DNA from: Oscillospiraceae bacterium
GTDB taxonomy: Bacteria; Bacillota; Clostridia; Oscillospirales; Oscillospiraceae
Length of the DNA: 64,000 nt
Assembly (NCBI GenBank): GCA_016296635.1
Contig: JAEDIZ010000001.1
Location: 20,764-84,763 of the forward strand
Direction of reading: 5' to 3'
Numbering within the stretch: position 1 is the first letter of the stretch; each line of letters begins with the position of its first letter. Shown one piece after another: positions 34,256-44,225 of this stretch. The position numbers were made by a program, and so were the translations under genes. The notes under the pieces are model-generated. The model was not told the DNA's origin, made no database searches, and was given only the letters and a program-made list of their open reading frames with translations.

Positions 34256-36064
34256 ATGACCGATCTTTCTCATATCCGTAATTTCTCCATCGTTGCGCAT
34301 ATCGACCACGGCAAGTCCACGCTGGCAGACCGTCTGCTGGAGGAATGCCATAGCATCGACAAGCGCGAGATGGAGGATCAGATTCTCGACTCCATGGAGC
34401 TTGAGCGTGAGCGCGGCATTACCATCAAGGCGCGCGCCGTCCGGCTGGACTACACCGCCGATGACGGTGAAAAGTATGTTCTCAATCTCATCGACACTCC
34501 GGGCCATGTGGACTTCAACTACGAGGTTTCCCGTTCTCTCACCGCCTGCGAGGGTGCTGTCCTTGTTGTGGACGCATCGCAGGGCGTGGAAGCGCAGACG
34601 CTGGCAAACACCTATCTTGCCATCGACAGCGGACTGGAGGTTCTGCCCGTTGTCAACAAGATCGACCTGCCCGCCGCAAGACCGGAGGAGGTCAAGCACG
34701 AGATCGAGGACGTTATCGGCATCCCCGCCATGGACGCTCCTGAAATCTCCGCAAAAAACGGCATCAACATCCACTCCGTGCTGGAAATGATCGTAAACGG
34801 CGTTCCCGCACCGGAGGGTGACCGCAGCGCGCCGCTGCAGTGCCTGATCTTCGACAGCCAGTATGATTCTTACCGCGGCGCCATCGTCTATATGCGCGTG
34901 GTCAACGGCGAAGTCCGCCCCGGCATGGATGTGCAGTTCATGGCCACCGGCGCGGTCTATAAGGTCGTAGAGGTCGGCTATCTCAACCCCCTCGGCATGA
35001 CGCCGGCGGAGGTCCTTGGCGCCGGCGAGGTCGGCTATCTGACCGCCTCCATCAAAACCGTTTCCGATACCCGTGTCGGTGACACCGTCACCGGTGTGGA
35101 AAATCCCTGCGCCGAAGCGCTGCCCGGATATAAGCAGGTGCAGCCCATGGTCTTCTCCGGCGTCTATCCCGCAGACGGCTCCAAATACGGCGATCTGCGC
35201 GACGCGCTGGAAAAGCTCAAGCTGAACGACGCCTCCATGACCTATACGCAGGAAAATTCCATCGCCCTCGGCTTCGGCTTCCGCTGCGGCTTCCTCGGTC
35301 TTCTGCACATGGAGATCATCATGGAGCGCCTGGAGCGGGAGTATAATCTCGACCTCATCACCACGGCCCCCAACGTTGTCTACAAGGTCACCAAGACCGA
35401 CGGCACCGAGCTGGACGTTTATACACCGCTCAATTACCCCGATCCGGCGGAGATTGAGCACAGTGAGGAGCCCTATGCAAAGGTCAACCTCATCACGCCG
35501 CCGGAATATGTCGGCTCCATCATGGATCTCTGCACCAACCGCCGCGGCGAATACAAGGATATGCAGTATCTCGATCCCACCCGCGTGGAACTGCATTATT
35601 CCATGCCCCTCAACGAGATCATCTACGATTTCTTCGATGCGCTTAAATCCCGCACCAGAGGCTACGGCTCTTTGGACTATGAGCTGGAGGGCTACCGCCC
35701 GTCCAAGCTGGTCAAGCTGGATATTCTGCTCAACGGCGAGATCGTGGACGCGCTGTCCTTCATCCTCTTTGCGGAGAACGCCTACCCCCGCGCGAGAAAG
35801 ATCTGCGAAAAGCTGAAGGACAATATCCCCCGGCAGATGTTCGAGATCCCGGTGCAGGCCGCCATCGGCGGCAAGGTCATTGCAAGAGAGACCATCAAGG
35901 CCCTGCGCAAGGACGTGCTTGCCAAGTGCTACGGCGGTGACATCACCCGAAAGAAAAAGCTGCTGGAAAAGCAGAAGGAAGGCAAGAAGCGGATGCGTAC
36001 CTTCGGTACCGTTGCCGTGCCCTCCGAGGCCTTCATGTCCGTGCTGAAGCTGGACGACGAATAA
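34256..36064 (+). CDS. lepA: Elongation factor 4 (LepA)
   Basis: A 602-residue translational GTPase that acts on stalled or stressed ribosomes. G motifs [14 protein letters not shown] and NKIDLP are seen, plus the LepA-specific C-terminal region with [15 protein letters not shown] and the [15 protein letters not shown] tail. It follows mrdA by 26 bases. AAGAGG precedes the ATG. Confidence 0.98.
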   Translation: MTDLSHIRNFSIVAHIDHGKSTLADRLLEECHSIDKREMEDQILDSMELERERGITIKARAVRLDYTADDGEKYVLNLIDTPGHVDFNYEVSRSLTACEGAVLVVDASQGVEAQTLANTYLAIDSGLEVLPVVNKIDLPAARPEEVKHEIEDVIGIPAMDAPEISAKNGINIHSVLEMIVNGVPAPEGDRSAPLQCLIFDSQYDSYRGAIVYMRVVNGEVRPGMDVQFMATGAVYKVVEVGYLNPLGMTPAEVLGAGEVGYLTASIKTVSDTRVGDTVTGVENPCAEALPGYKQVQPMVFSGVYPADGSKYGDLRDALEKLKLNDASMTYTQENSIALGFGFRCGFLGLLHMEIIMERLEREYNLDLITTAPNVVYKVTKTDGTELDVYTPLNYPDPAEIEHSEEPYAKVNLITPPEYVGSIMDLCTNRRGEYKDMQYLDPTRVELHYSMPLNEIIYDFFDALKSRTRGYGSLDYELEGYRPSKLVKLDILLNGEIVDALSFILFAENAYPRARKICEKLKDNIPRQMFEIPVQAAIGGKVIARETIKALRKDVLAKCYGGDITRKKKLLEKQKEGKKRMRTFGTVAVPSEAFMSVLKLDDE

Positions 36065-36069
36065 AAAAG

Positions 36070-36296
36070 CCTTCGCTGTCGCTCCGTCATTGCGAGCCGG
36101 CGATCGTGAACCATCCGGTGGACGGCTTTTGACGGCGCGATGTGGGCATTCCATACGCAAAACCGAAAATGCATATTTCTCTTGGCTCCCCCCCTTTGGG
36201 GGAGCTGTCACGCAAAGCGTGACTGAGAGGAAAACCTCTCCGTCATTTGCTCCGCAAATGCCACCTCCCCTGGCAGGGAGGCAAGAGCACGATATC
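36070..36296. repeat. Palindromic repeat mosaic before hemW
   Basis: Four hairpins in series: GGCTCCCCC...GGGGGAGC, GTCACGCAAAGCGTGAC (about 36207-36223), CATTTGCTCCGCAAATG (about 36244-36260) and CCTCCC...GGGAGG. A 28-bp block at 36203-36230 is identical to 55873-55900. CATTGCGAGCCGG at about 36089 and ATTCCATACGCA at about 36148 also recur elsewhere. Confidence 0.75.
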
Positions 36297-36319
36297 ATTC
36301 ACCAAATGGAGGAATCCAA

Positions 36320-37519
36320 ATGGCACTTTTCCCTGTTGTTGAAAGCAAAAAGAAATCTCTGGGCATCTATGTCCATATTCCCTTCTGCCGCAGCAAATGT
36401 GAATACTGCGACTTCTATTCCATCGGCGGCGCCCGCGATCAGGAATTGATGGACAAGTATCTCGAGACCGTCATCGCCCATATCCGCGAGGCTGCGCCCG
36501 GAGCATCCGGCTATGAGGTGGACACTGTCTACTTCGGCGGCGGCACGCCCTCTTTCTTCGGCGCAACGGGTCTCGGCAAGATCTTTGCAGAGATCGACCG
36601 CCGCTTCGATGTTTCCCGTGACGCCGAGGTCACGCTGGAGGCCAACCCCGACTCCGTCACCCAGCCTATGCTGACGCATCTGCGCAGAGTCGGCTTCAAC
36701 CGCATCTCCATCGGCGTGCAGACCGATCTGGACGAGCAGCTCAAGGCCCTCGGCCGTCCGCACACCTACAAGCAGGCGCAGCAGGCCGTATCGCTTGCAA
36801 GACGCGCCGGCTTTGACAACATCTCCGTCGATCTGATGTTCGGTCTGCCGAACCAGTCCAGAGAGCAGTGGATGAACACCCTGCGCAATGTCATCGATCT
36901 CAAGGCCGACCACATCTCCTGCTACGGCTTGAAGGTGGAGCCCAACACCAGACTCTGGACCTACAAGGACTGCGCAAATCTCCCTGATGATGACGCGCAG
37001 GCGGATATGTACTTCTACGCCGTGGAAACGCTGGAGGAATTCGGCTATCATCAGTACGAGATCTCCAACTTTGCCAAGGACGGCTTTATCTGCCGCCACA
37101 ACATGAAATACTGGATGGGCGACGAGTATCTCGGCTTCGGCCCCTGCGCTGCCTCGGACTTTGCAGGCAAGCGCTTTACCATCGAGCCGGATCTGCAGAA
37201 ATATATGGACGGCATCCGCACCAAGGGCGTCATTCTCTCCGAGTGCGACTCCATCCCCATGCGTGAGCGCGCAGGTGAATATATCATGCTGCGGCTGCGC
37301 ACCGTGGACGGTCTGGAGGCTTCGGAATACACCAAGTCCTTCCTGCTGCCCTTCGAGCCGCTGGAAAAGAAGCTCCTGCAGCTGCAGAAGAACGATTTCT
37401 GCGTGCTGCAAAACGGCCGCTGGCGGCTGACGCCCAAGGGCTTTATGGTTTCCAATTCCATCATTCTGCAGCTGCTTGATGCGCAGCAGAAGTCCAAGCC
37501 GCTGGCAAAGATCCGCTGA
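36320..37519 (+). CDS. hemW: Radical SAM heme chaperone HemW
   Basis: A 399-residue radical SAM protein once annotated as oxygen-independent coproporphyrinogen oxidase. The Fe-S motif is HIPFCRSKCEYCDF (CX3CX2C), followed by YFGGGTPS and the HemW C-terminal domain. It delivers heme or acts in heme maturation. GGAGG lies 7 bases before ATG 36320, just after the repeat block. Confidence 0.93.
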   Translation: MALFPVVESKKKSLGIYVHIPFCRSKCEYCDFYSIGGARDQELMDKYLETVIAHIREAAPGASGYEVDTVYFGGGTPSFFGATGLGKIFAEIDRRFDVSRDAEVTLEANPDSVTQPMLTHLRRVGFNRISIGVQTDLDEQLKALGRPHTYKQAQQAVSLARRAGFDNISVDLMFGLPNQSREQWMNTLRNVIDLKADHISCYGLKVEPNTRLWTYKDCANLPDDDAQADMYFYAVETLEEFGYHQYEISNFAKDGFICRHNMKYWMGDEYLGFGPCAASDFAGKRFTIEPDLQKYMDGIRTKGVILSECDSIPMRERAGEYIMLRLRTVDGLEASEYTKSFLLPFEPLEKKLLQLQKNDFCVLQNGRWRLTPKGFMVSNSIILQLLDAQQKSKPLAKIR

Positions 37520-37593
37520 TAACCACCATATTTTGACACTGATTTCCCAATGACCACAGCATATTCCAAAATGCAAATTCAGGCAAAAAAGAA

Positions 37594-37623
37594 TTGACAA
37601 ATACCCCTTTTGTGGGCTATAAT
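37594..37623 (+). promoter_or_regulatory. rpmH promoter
   Basis: TTGACA (37594-37599), an 18-base spacer and TATAAT (37618-37623). The leader carries a GCTGACG...CGTCAGC hairpin (37667-37685). Confidence 0.85.
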
Positions 37624-37718
37624 GTCAATCGTATGTTCCATAGGAACGCTCACTTGACTCGCTGCGGCTGACGCGCCGCGTCAGCTGTTGAGCATATTTT
37701 TACAGGAGGTGTAGATTC

Positions 37719-37859
37719 ATGGCAACTGTTCGTACCTACCAGCCCAGAAAGCGCCACAGATCCAAAGTGCACGGTTTCAGAAAGAGAATGGCTACTGCCA
37801 ACGGCCGCAAGGTTCTTGCTGCACGCCGCGCAAAGGGCAGAGCAAAGCTCTCCGCGTAA
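37719..37859 (+). CDS. rpmH: 50S ribosomal protein L34
   Basis: A 46-residue, Arg/Lys-rich protein ([20 protein letters not shown], then [20 protein letters not shown]), the standard L34 pattern. It is too short for routine gene finding. AGGAGGTG lies 8 bases before ATG 37719. It starts the usual rpmH-rnpA-yidD-yidC-jag cluster, but no dnaA lies upstream; hemW does. Confidence 0.98.
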   Translation: MATVRTYQPRKRHRSKVHGFRKRMATANGRKVLAARRAKGRAKLSA

Positions 37860-37911
37860 GCCTGATGCAATGCGCCGCATATAAAGCTCACCTGAGCCAA
37901 ATTGCTTAACC

Positions 37912-37942
37912 GGGGTGAATGGAACAAGGTTCTGTTCGCCCC
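37912..37942 (+). other. Hairpin between rpmH and rnpA
   Basis: GGGGTGAATGGAAC pairs with GTTCTGTTCGCCCC around a 3-base loop, with TTTTTTT 16 bases later. It may partly terminate or help process transcripts so that L34 is made in excess over RnpA. Confidence 0.5.
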
Positions 37943-37998
37943 ATCTGTTTAACCGGATTTTTTTATGTTCACGCGATACTTCCGGAAGGGCTGATCGT

Positions 37999-38355
37999 AT
38001 GCTTTATTCCAAGTCCCTGAAGCTGAATCATGTTTTCCGTCGGCTCTATCATAAGGGTCACAGCGCCGCCGGCCGTTCCATTGTCCTGTACTGCCGCAAA
38101 AACGGCAGCGCGGAAAACCGGATCGGTCTGACTGTCAGCGCCAAGCTCGGCCATGCCGTGAAGCGCAACCGTCTGCGCCGGCAGCTGCGGGCCATTTACC
38201 GGCTGCACGAAAATGAATTTGCCGCCGGATGGGACATCGTTGTCGTTGCGAGAACCCGTGCCATGCAGGCCCCCTATCAGGAGCTGGAGCGCGATTATCT
38301 GCATCTGGCCGGAAAGCTCGGTCTGCTGCGTTCATCCGATGAGGCATCCGTATGA
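37999..38355 (+). CDS. rnpA: Ribonuclease P protein component
   Basis: A 118-residue basic protein that assists RNase P RNA in tRNA 5' maturation. The RNR signature is present ([16 protein letters not shown]). The start at ATG 37999 has GGAAGGG about 8 bases upstream; the frame is open further up but without family similarity. It overlaps yidD by 4 bases. Confidence 0.95.
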   Translation: MLYSKSLKLNHVFRRLYHKGHSAAGRSIVLYCRKNGSAENRIGLTVSAKLGHAVKRNRLRRQLRAIYRLHENEFAAGWDIVVVARTRAMQAPYQELERDYLHLAGKLGLLRSSDEASV

Positions 38356-38564
38356 AAAAGCTCTTTCTTCTTATGATCCGGTTTTATCAGAAACACATCT
38401 CTCCCGCGTTTCCGCCCCGCTGCCGATTCAGCCCCACCTGCTCACAGTACGCACTGGAGGCCATCGAAAAATACGGAGCATGGAAAGGCGGGTGGCTCGC
38501 TTTGCGAAGACTCTTGCGGTGCAACCCCTTCAACAAGGGGGACTACTTTGATCCGGTGCCCTGA
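38352..38564 (+). CDS. yidD: Membrane protein insertion efficiency factor YidD
   Basis: A 70-residue protein with the family core [20 protein letters not shown] followed by CSQYA and the C-terminal [14 protein letters not shown]. It is thought to help YidC-mediated insertion. It lies between rnpA and yidC as in most bacteria. Confidence 0.96.
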   Translation: MKKLFLLMIRFYQKHISPAFPPRCRFSPTCSQYALEAIEKYGAWKGGWLALRRLLRCNPFNKGDYFDPVP

Positions 38565-38619
38565 AGCGCGGGAATACGAACCCCGCATCCCGGCATCCGC
38601 CACAAAACGGAGGACAACA

Positions 38620-39996
38620 ATGAAAAGAATTCTGGCTCTCGCACTGGTTCTGCTTCTCGTTCTCTCGCTTACTTCCTGCGTTGCCGCTCCCGGTGCCGTT
38701 CAGGCAAATGTCTATGAGGGCATGACACCCGAAGCCGCCGCAGAAAAAGCAGCAGATGACACCGCAGACAAAACCAGTATCTCCGACATCATCCGCGTGC
38801 CGTTCGGATATCTTCTGGACTGGCTCTATGAGTTCACCGCCAACTACGGCGTTGCGCTCATTCTGTTCTCGCTGATCGTCAAGATCGTCCTTCTGCCCAT
38901 GGGCATCAAGAGCAAGAAGAGTATGCTCAAAATGTCCCGTATCTCGCCGCAGGTCAAGGCTCTGGAAGCCAAATACGGCGATGACAAGCAGAAGTATCAG
39001 ATGGCTGTACAGCAGCTTTATAAAGAGGAAGGCGTTTCCATGGGCGGCGGCTGCCTGTGGTCGTTCATTCCGCTGCTGATTCTGCTGCCTCTGTACTACG
39101 TCATCCGCGAACCCATTACCTATATGCTCCACAACTCCCGCTCGGTCTCCGCGGCCATTGTCGCCTACATTCAGGCCAGCGGTGTGGATCTCGGCAAAAA
39201 CTCCTTCTATGCGCAGCTGTCCGCAGCCAGCCATCTCGGCCAGTTCGCCGAGGGCCTGAAATCCGTGGCTGTTACCGCAGCAGCAAATCTGAAGGCCATC
39301 GACTTTTCCTTCCTGGGCCTCAACCTCGCCGCCATCCCGACCTTCAGAGTCTGGGAATGTGAAGGCTGGGCACAGATCGGCCTGTTCCTCATCCCCATTA
39401 TCTCCGGTGCATTCCAGATGCTCTCCATGCTGATCAGCCAGAAAATGAGCAATCAGATCGTGACCAACGCCGACGGCGAACAGGACAAGGATGCCACCAA
39501 GACCGCCAATCAGACCAACATGACCATGATGCTCATGATGCCTCTGATGTCCCTCTGGATCGGCTATTCCATGCCTGCCGCTATCTCCATCTACTGGGTT
39601 GCGCAGGCAATCCTCGGCACCGTTCAGGAATATTTCCTGACCATCCACTTCCGTAAGGTTTACGAAGAAGAGGACGCCATCAAGCAGGAGCTGGCAGCCA
39701 AGCGCCGTGCAGAAGAGGCTGAAAAGGAAGTACAGCGTCAGCTCCGCCGGGAACAGAACCCCGACGGCATTCAGGACAATGTCAGCAAGAAGAAGCAGCG
39801 TCAGCAGGAAAAGGAAGCCGCTGAACGCGCTGCAAGAGAATATGAAGCACGTATGAACCCGCAGGCTGAGCAGGACGAGGACAAGCCGCTTTCCGGCGAT
39901 CCCGAGCGTCCCTACTGCCGTGGCCGTGCTTACCGCGCCGACCGCTACAGCCGCAAATCCGGCGGCAGCCAGGTGTCGGACGAAACCAAGGAGTAA
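38620..39996 (+). CDS. yidC: Membrane protein insertase YidC/SpoIIIJ
   Basis: A 458-residue Oxa1-family insertase. A lipoprotein-type signal (about 1-22, LSLTSC) precedes a periplasmic-side loop, the core membrane helices (about 65-90, 140-165, 235-260, 300-350) and a long charged cytoplasmic tail (from about 360). ATG 38620 has GGAGG 6 bases upstream. The extended Glu/Arg-rich tail may contact ribosomes. Confidence 0.94.
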   Translation: MKRILALALVLLLVLSLTSCVAAPGAVQANVYEGMTPEAAAEKAADDTADKTSISDIIRVPFGYLLDWLYEFTANYGVALILFSLIVKIVLLPMGIKSKKSMLKMSRISPQVKALEAKYGDDKQKYQMAVQQLYKEEGVSMGGGCLWSFIPLLILLPLYYVIREPITYMLHNSRSVSAAIVAYIQASGVDLGKNSFYAQLSAASHLGQFAEGLKSVAVTAAANLKAIDFSFLGLNLAAIPTFRVWECEGWAQIGLFLIPIISGAFQMLSMLISQKMSNQIVTNADGEQDKDATKTANQTNMTMMLMMPLMSLWIGYSMPAAISIYWVAQAILGTVQEYFLTIHFRKVYEEEDAIKQELAAKRRAEEAEKEVQRQLRREQNPDGIQDNVSKKKQRQQEKEAAERAAREYEARMNPQAEQDEDKPLSGDPERPYCRGRAYRADRYSRKSGGSQVSDETKE

Positions 39997-39999
39997 ACT

Positions 40000-40956
40000 A
40001 TGGAAAAATTCATTATTACCACCGGCAAGACCATTGACCTTGCCATTGCAGCTGCTTTGGATCAGCTGAGAATGGATCGGGACAGTGTTTCCGTTGAGGT
40101 TCTGGAAAATGCAAAGTCCGGTTTTCTCGGCTTCGGTGCGCAGCCTGCCAAGGTAAAGGTCAGCTATGAGGTGCCGGATGAGGCACCCAAGCCCGCGCTG
40201 TCCAGCGCTTCGCGTTCCAAGCCCAAAAAGCATACCGCAGAAGCTCCGGCAGAGGCTCCCGTTGTCATCGCTCCCGCCGTTCCTGCCGCATCCCGCCCGC
40301 AGGAAGTGCGCGCAGAGCAGCCCAGACAGCCCAAGCCTGAGCGCAAAGAAAGCAAGCCGGAGCGCAAGGATGCTCCGAAGCAGAACATGTCCGAAAAGCC
40401 CGCCGTCAAGGCGGCGGAAAAGGCTGCAAAGCCCGAAGAGAAGGCAGAGCCGAAGGTCTATGCACCCGCAGAGCCCGGTTCTACGGAAGAGCGCATCGAG
40501 CAGTTCCTCAAGGGACTTCTTGAGCAGATGGGCAGCGATGCCGTTCCGCACGCCGTCAAGCTTGATGACGAGCAGTACAGCGTGGAGCTGGTCGGCAGCA
40601 ATCTCGGCATTCTGATCGGCCGCCGCGGCGAAACCCTCGACGCCATTCAGCATCTGACCAACTACGCCATCAACCGCGGAAGAACTAAGCGCATGCGCAT
40701 CAGCGTGGATGCGGAAAACTACCGCCTCAAGCGCGAAGAATCTCTGCAGCGTCTGGCCGTCAAGGTTGCCGGCAAGGTCACCAAGTACCGCCGCAACATC
40801 ACCCTCGAGCCGATGAATGCGTATGAGCGTCATGTGATCCATGCAGCATTGCAGGATCACCCCGACATCACCACCTTCTCCACCGGTACCGAGCCGAACC
40901 GCCGCATTGTCGTGGCTTACAGCCGCTACAAGAACACGGAGTTCGAAGAAAAGTAA
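40000..40956 (+). CDS. jag: RNA-binding protein Jag/KhpB
   Basis: A 318-residue protein with an N-terminal Jag_N domain (1-55), an Ala/Pro/Lys/Glu-rich linker (about 60-155), a KH domain (GSNLGILIGRRGETLDAIQH) and a C-terminal R3H domain (EPMNAYERHVIHAAL). KhpB binds RNA and influences division and wall synthesis. It starts 4 bases after yidC, so it is co-translated. Confidence 0.95.
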   Translation: MEKFIITTGKTIDLAIAAALDQLRMDRDSVSVEVLENAKSGFLGFGAQPAKVKVSYEVPDEAPKPALSSASRSKPKKHTAEAPAEAPVVIAPAVPAASRPQEVRAEQPRQPKPERKESKPERKDAPKQNMSEKPAVKAAEKAAKPEEKAEPKVYAPAEPGSTEERIEQFLKGLLEQMGSDAVPHAVKLDDEQYSVELVGSNLGILIGRRGETLDAIQHLTNYAINRGRTKRMRISVDAENYRLKREESLQRLAVKVAGKVTKYRRNITLEPMNAYERHVIHAALQDHPDITTFSTGTEPNRRIVVAYSRYKNTEFEEK

Positions 40957-40963
40957 CATGCAG

Positions 40964-40995
40964 CGCCCTGTTCCGAACCGGGACAGGGCGTTTTT
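40964..40995 (+). terminator. Terminator of the rpmH-jag operon
   Basis: CGCCCTGTTCC and GGGACAGGGCG form the stem, followed by TTTTT. Confidence 0.87.
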
Positions 40996-41097
40996 CTGTC
41001 TGCACGCAAAAATGCAAAAATCGGTGTTTTCGGGGAAACATATTAGAAACACCGATGAAAAACGCGAAGAAATTCGTTCCCGTTTTGTCATTTTTTC

Positions 41098-41126
41098 TTT
41101 ACTTTCCCGCGATTATGTGGTATGGT
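41098..41126 (+). promoter_or_regulatory. Possible murA promoter
   Basis: TTTACT (41098-41103), a 17-base spacer and TATGGT (41121-41126) in an AT-rich spacer. The match to consensus is weak. Confidence 0.35.
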
Positions 41127-41198
41127 CTACATGGTGCATTTTGCCACCGATGAAAACTTTCGATGCAGCACATACTGTTTCCAAAGAGGTTTTGTATT

Positions 41199-42491
41199 TT
41201 GATTCGATATACCGTACAGGGCGGCACGAAGCTGGAAGGCAGCGTTTCGATCTCCGGCGCAAAAAACGCCGCAGTCGCCATTTTGCCTGCCACACTTCTC
41301 GTTTCCGGCCCCTGCAGAATAGAAAATGTTCCCGACATTTCGGATGTCCGCCTGCTCCTTGAGATCCTCAGCGATATGGGCGCGGAGATCCGCCGTCTTT
41401 CCCGCAGCACGCTGATTATCGACTGCTCCCATGCCCGCAACGCAACCGCTCCCATCGAGCTGGTGCGGCGCATCCGTGCATCGTATTATCTCATCGGCGC
41501 AGAGCTGGGGCGTTTCGGCCATGCCCATGTGGCGATGCCCGGCGGCTGCAACTTCGGTGTCCGTCCCATCGACCAGCATATCAAGGGCTTTGAAGCCATG
41601 GGCGCTGTTGTGGAGCAGGCCGGCGGTTATGTCTGCGCGGATGTTCCCGAGGGCGGTCTGCGCGGCGGCCATGTTTATCTTGATATCGTTTCCGTCGGTG
41701 CGACCATGAACATCCTGCTGGCTGCAGTTCTCTGCGGCGGCATGACCATCATCGAAAACTGCGCCAAGGAGCCGCACATCGTTGACCTTGCCAACTTCCT
41801 CAACGCCATGGGCGCACAGATTTCCGGCGCGGGCACGGATGTCATCAAGGTTCGCGGCGTAAAAAAGCTCTCCGGCGGCAGCTATACCATCATTCCCGAT
41901 CAGATCGAAGCCGGCACCTATATGGCAGCAGCTGCTGCCGTGGGCGGCAACGTGCTGATCGAGAACGTCATTCCCAAGCACATGGACTGCATCACTGCAA
42001 AGCTGCGGGAAATGGGTGCAAAGGTCACGGAATATGACGATTCCATCCGCGTGGAATCCAAAGGCCGCCTGCGCCGCGCCAATGTCAAGACCATGCCGTA
42101 TCCCGGCTTCCCCACCGATATGCAGCCGCAGATCGCCGTATGCATGGCGCTCGCCGACGGCACCAGCCTCGTGACCGAGGGCATCTATGACAACCGCTTC
42201 CGCTATACCGCGGAGCTTTGCCGCATGGGTGCAAGCATTCAGGTGGAAGGCCGCACCGCTGTTGTGGACGGTGTGGAAAAGCTGCACGGCTGTGAAGTGC
42301 GTGCCTGCGACCTGCGCGCCGGCGCTGCCATGGTCATCGCGGCGATGGCTGCAAACGGCACGACCACCATCGAAGACGCCCATTATATCGAGCGCGGTTA
42401 TGAGGATATCATCGGCAAGCTTACAGAGCTTGGCGCGAAGATCCGCCGCAGCGAGGATCTTGACCCAATCAATGAAGCTGCCGCAGGCTGA
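41199..42491 (+). CDS. murA: UDP-N-acetylglucosamine 1-carboxyvinyltransferase
   Basis: A 430-residue enzyme for the first committed step of peptidoglycan synthesis, adding enolpyruvate to UDP-GlcNAc. Seen are SGAKNAAVAILPATLL at the N-terminus and the active-site loop PGGCNFGVRPIDQH with its cysteine, the fosfomycin target. The start is TTG 41199 (MIRYTVQGG) with AAAGAGG 9 bases upstream; this matches the usual N-terminus better than the upstream ATG at 41163. It is monocistronic. Confidence 0.95.
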   Translation: MIRYTVQGGTKLEGSVSISGAKNAAVAILPATLLVSGPCRIENVPDISDVRLLLEILSDMGAEIRRLSRSTLIIDCSHARNATAPIELVRRIRASYYLIGAELGRFGHAHVAMPGGCNFGVRPIDQHIKGFEAMGAVVEQAGGYVCADVPEGGLRGGHVYLDIVSVGATMNILLAAVLCGGMTIIENCAKEPHIVDLANFLNAMGAQISGAGTDVIKVRGVKKLSGGSYTIIPDQIEAGTYMAAAAAVGGNVLIENVIPKHMDCITAKLREMGAKVTEYDDSIRVESKGRLRRANVKTMPYPGFPTDMQPQIAVCMALADGTSLVTEGIYDNRFRYTAELCRMGASIQVEGRTAVVDGVEKLHGCEVRACDLRAGAAMVIAAMAANGTTTIEDAHYIERGYEDIIGKLTELGAKIRRSEDLDPINEAAAG

Positions 42492-42507
42492 GAACAAAAA
42501 CAGATTT

Positions 42508-42542
42508 CGCCCCGAACCAAATCCGGTTTGGGGCGTTTTTTT
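42508..42542 (+). terminator. murA terminator
   Basis: CGCCCCGAACC and GGTTTGGGGCG form an 11-bp stem followed by seven T. Confidence 0.9.
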
Positions 42543-42790
42543 GTAGGGCAGGAGCTTGCCCATGCTGTTCGATATTCCATATGCAGAACCGAAAACCAGT
42601 GTCATTGCGAGCCAGTGACGCGCTTCACTGGCGTGGCAATCCGTATATTGAGGGTTTCGCCTCATCCGACACGACGCAATGAAGGCATTGCGCCCTACAA
42701 GGTGCGGTTTTCGGCAGGGCGGTGCGGATCGATTTTCAAAGTGTTGTAGGGGCCGGCGTCCTCGACGGCCCGTAGGGAACGCCGCGACCT
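42541..42790. repeat. Palindromic repeat mosaic before rsmF
   Basis: The 398 bases from murA to the rsmF start hold no gene. Modules seen: GTAGGGCAGGAGCTTGCCC; a large hairpin CATTGCGAGCCAGTG...CACTGGCGTGGCAATCCG (about 42602-42644); GCGCCCTACAAGG; and GTAGGGGCCGG...CGACGGCCCG (about 42746-42773). ATTCCATATGCA with AACCGAAAA (about 42575) recurs at the edge of several other mosaics. Confidence 0.75.
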
Positions 42791-42850
42791 ACGTTCCGCA
42801 AAGCACGCATCGTCCGTATTTCTCCTCTTTCTTTTTTTCCCGGGATACAC

Positions 42851-42856
42851 TATAAT
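42851..42856 (+). promoter_or_regulatory. -10 element of the rsmF gene
   Basis: A consensus TATAAT 33 bases before the ATG, in an AT-rich patch. The -35 region (TTTCTT) is poor. Confidence 0.45.
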
Positions 42857-42889
42857 ACATATAAGAATATGTAAAAGGGGATGTATGCC

Positions 42890-44218
42890 ATGCTGCCGGA
42901 AGGATTTACCGCGCGGATGCAGACGCTTCTGCAGGAGGAATATGACGCCTTTCAGGCAAGCTATGACCGGCCGCGCAATGTCGGTCTGCGCATGAATCCG
43001 CTGAAAAACGCAGCAGCACCGGAAGGCTTCGGCCTGATGAGCGTTCCCTGGTGCAAAACCGGATTCTACTATGATCCCGAAACGAGACCCGGCCTGTCTG
43101 CGCTGCATGAAGCCGGACTCTATTATCTGCAGGAACCCAGCGCCATGGCGCCCGCCATGCTGCTTGATGCCCGTCCCGGCGAAACGGTGCTGGACTTATG
43201 CGCCGCCCCCGGCGGCAAGACTACGCAGATTGCAGGAGGGCTGCAGGGCAAGGGGCTTCTCGTCTGCAGCGAGATCAACCCCAAGCGCGCCCAGATTCTT
43301 TCACAGAATGTGGAGCGGCTGGGGATCGCGAACGCGCTGGTTCTGAACGAGCATCCGAAAAATCTCGAAAAGCGTTTTGCTGCTTTTTTCGATAAAATTC
43401 TCGTGGACGCTCCCTGCTCCGGCGAGGGTATGTTCCGCAAAGAAGAGGCCGCCGTCACGGACTGGTCGGAGCAGACTGTTTCCATGTGCGCCGACCGGCA
43501 GCTGGAGATTTTGCGTTCGGCTGCAAAGATGCTGAAACCCGGCGGCACGATGGTCTATTCCACCTGCACCTTTTCCCCGCAGGAAAATGAGGGCGCAATT
43601 TCCGCCTTTCTGCACGATGCGCCGGACTTCTCGATTGAGAAAATCGATTGCCCGTGGTTCTGCCCCGGCAGACCGGACTGGATTGAAAATCCCGCGCCCG
43701 GCATTGAAAACACCTTCCGCCTTTGGCCGCATAAGCTGCGCGGCGAGGGGCATTTTGCCGCCGTGCTGAAAAAAAGCGGCACGCCGGAGGATCCATTCTA
43801 TAAGACCGAGTCTTCGCAGAAAATGCCCAAGGAGCTGACCGGCTTCTGCCGGGATGCCGGAATTACACTTCCGCAGGGACTGCTGATCGCCTTCGGCGAG
43901 CGGCTGTTCCTCGCACCGGAAAACCTGCCGGAATTGAAGGGACTCAAGGTTCTGCGCGCAGGACTGGAGCTGGGCAGTCTGCTCAAAAACCGATTTGAAC
44001 CGGCGCATGCGCTTTCCCATTGGTTACAGGAAGCTGCGAGTATGGCTGATTTTGCGCCGGATGATCCGCTCATCCGCAAATACATGGCAGGAGAAGCCAT
44101 CCCCGGCGGGCAAGTCGGCTGGACACTCGTCCGCGTCGGCGGAATTCCGCTCGGCTGGGCAAAGGGCTCCGGCGGACAGCTGAAGAATCATTATCCGAAA
44201 GGTCTGCGAAGAGTGTAA
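42890..44218 (+). CDS. rsmF: RsmF-type 16S rRNA m5C methyltransferase
   Basis: A 442-residue SAM-dependent methyltransferase of the NOL1/NOP2/Sun family. The SAM site is DLCAAPGGKTTQIA, with catalytic cysteines in VDAPCSGEGMFRK and STCTFSPQENEGA. A C-terminal PUA-like extension (about 310-442) matches the RsmF/YebU layout rather than RsmB. The target in Firmicutes may differ from C1407. ATG 42890 has AAGGGG 9 bases upstream; ATG 42881 abuts that site. Confidence 0.88.
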   Translation: MLPEGFTARMQTLLQEEYDAFQASYDRPRNVGLRMNPLKNAAAPEGFGLMSVPWCKTGFYYDPETRPGLSALHEAGLYYLQEPSAMAPAMLLDARPGETVLDLCAAPGGKTTQIAGGLQGKGLLVCSEINPKRAQILSQNVERLGIANALVLNEHPKNLEKRFAAFFDKILVDAPCSGEGMFRKEEAAVTDWSEQTVSMCADRQLEILRSAAKMLKPGGTMVYSTCTFSPQENEGAISAFLHDAPDFSIEKIDCPWFCPGRPDWIENPAPGIENTFRLWPHKLRGEGHFAAVLKKSGTPEDPFYKTESSQKMPKELTGFCRDAGITLPQGLLIAFGERLFLAPENLPELKGLKVLRAGLELGSLLKNRFEPAHALSHWLQEAASMADFAPDDPLIRKYMAGEAIPGGQVGWTLVRVGGIPLGWAKGSGGQLKNHYPKGLRRV

Positions 44219-44225
44219 GAACATT

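Noticed and set aside
37633..37651. GTTCC-ATA-GGAAC dyad in the rpmH leader as a parS site
   Set aside because: Only a 5-bp arm and it lacks the CACGTG-type core of parS.
37888..37901. 14-base match TCACCTGAGCCAAA between the rpmH-rnpA gap and the MITE-like element (25384-25397)
   Set aside because: A 14-base match between two places in 64 kb is expected by chance, and the flanks do not align.
38530..41091. Antisense frame of about 853 codons opposite yidC and jag
   Set aside because: It spans two well-supported genes and their junction; composition artefact, low-complexity product.
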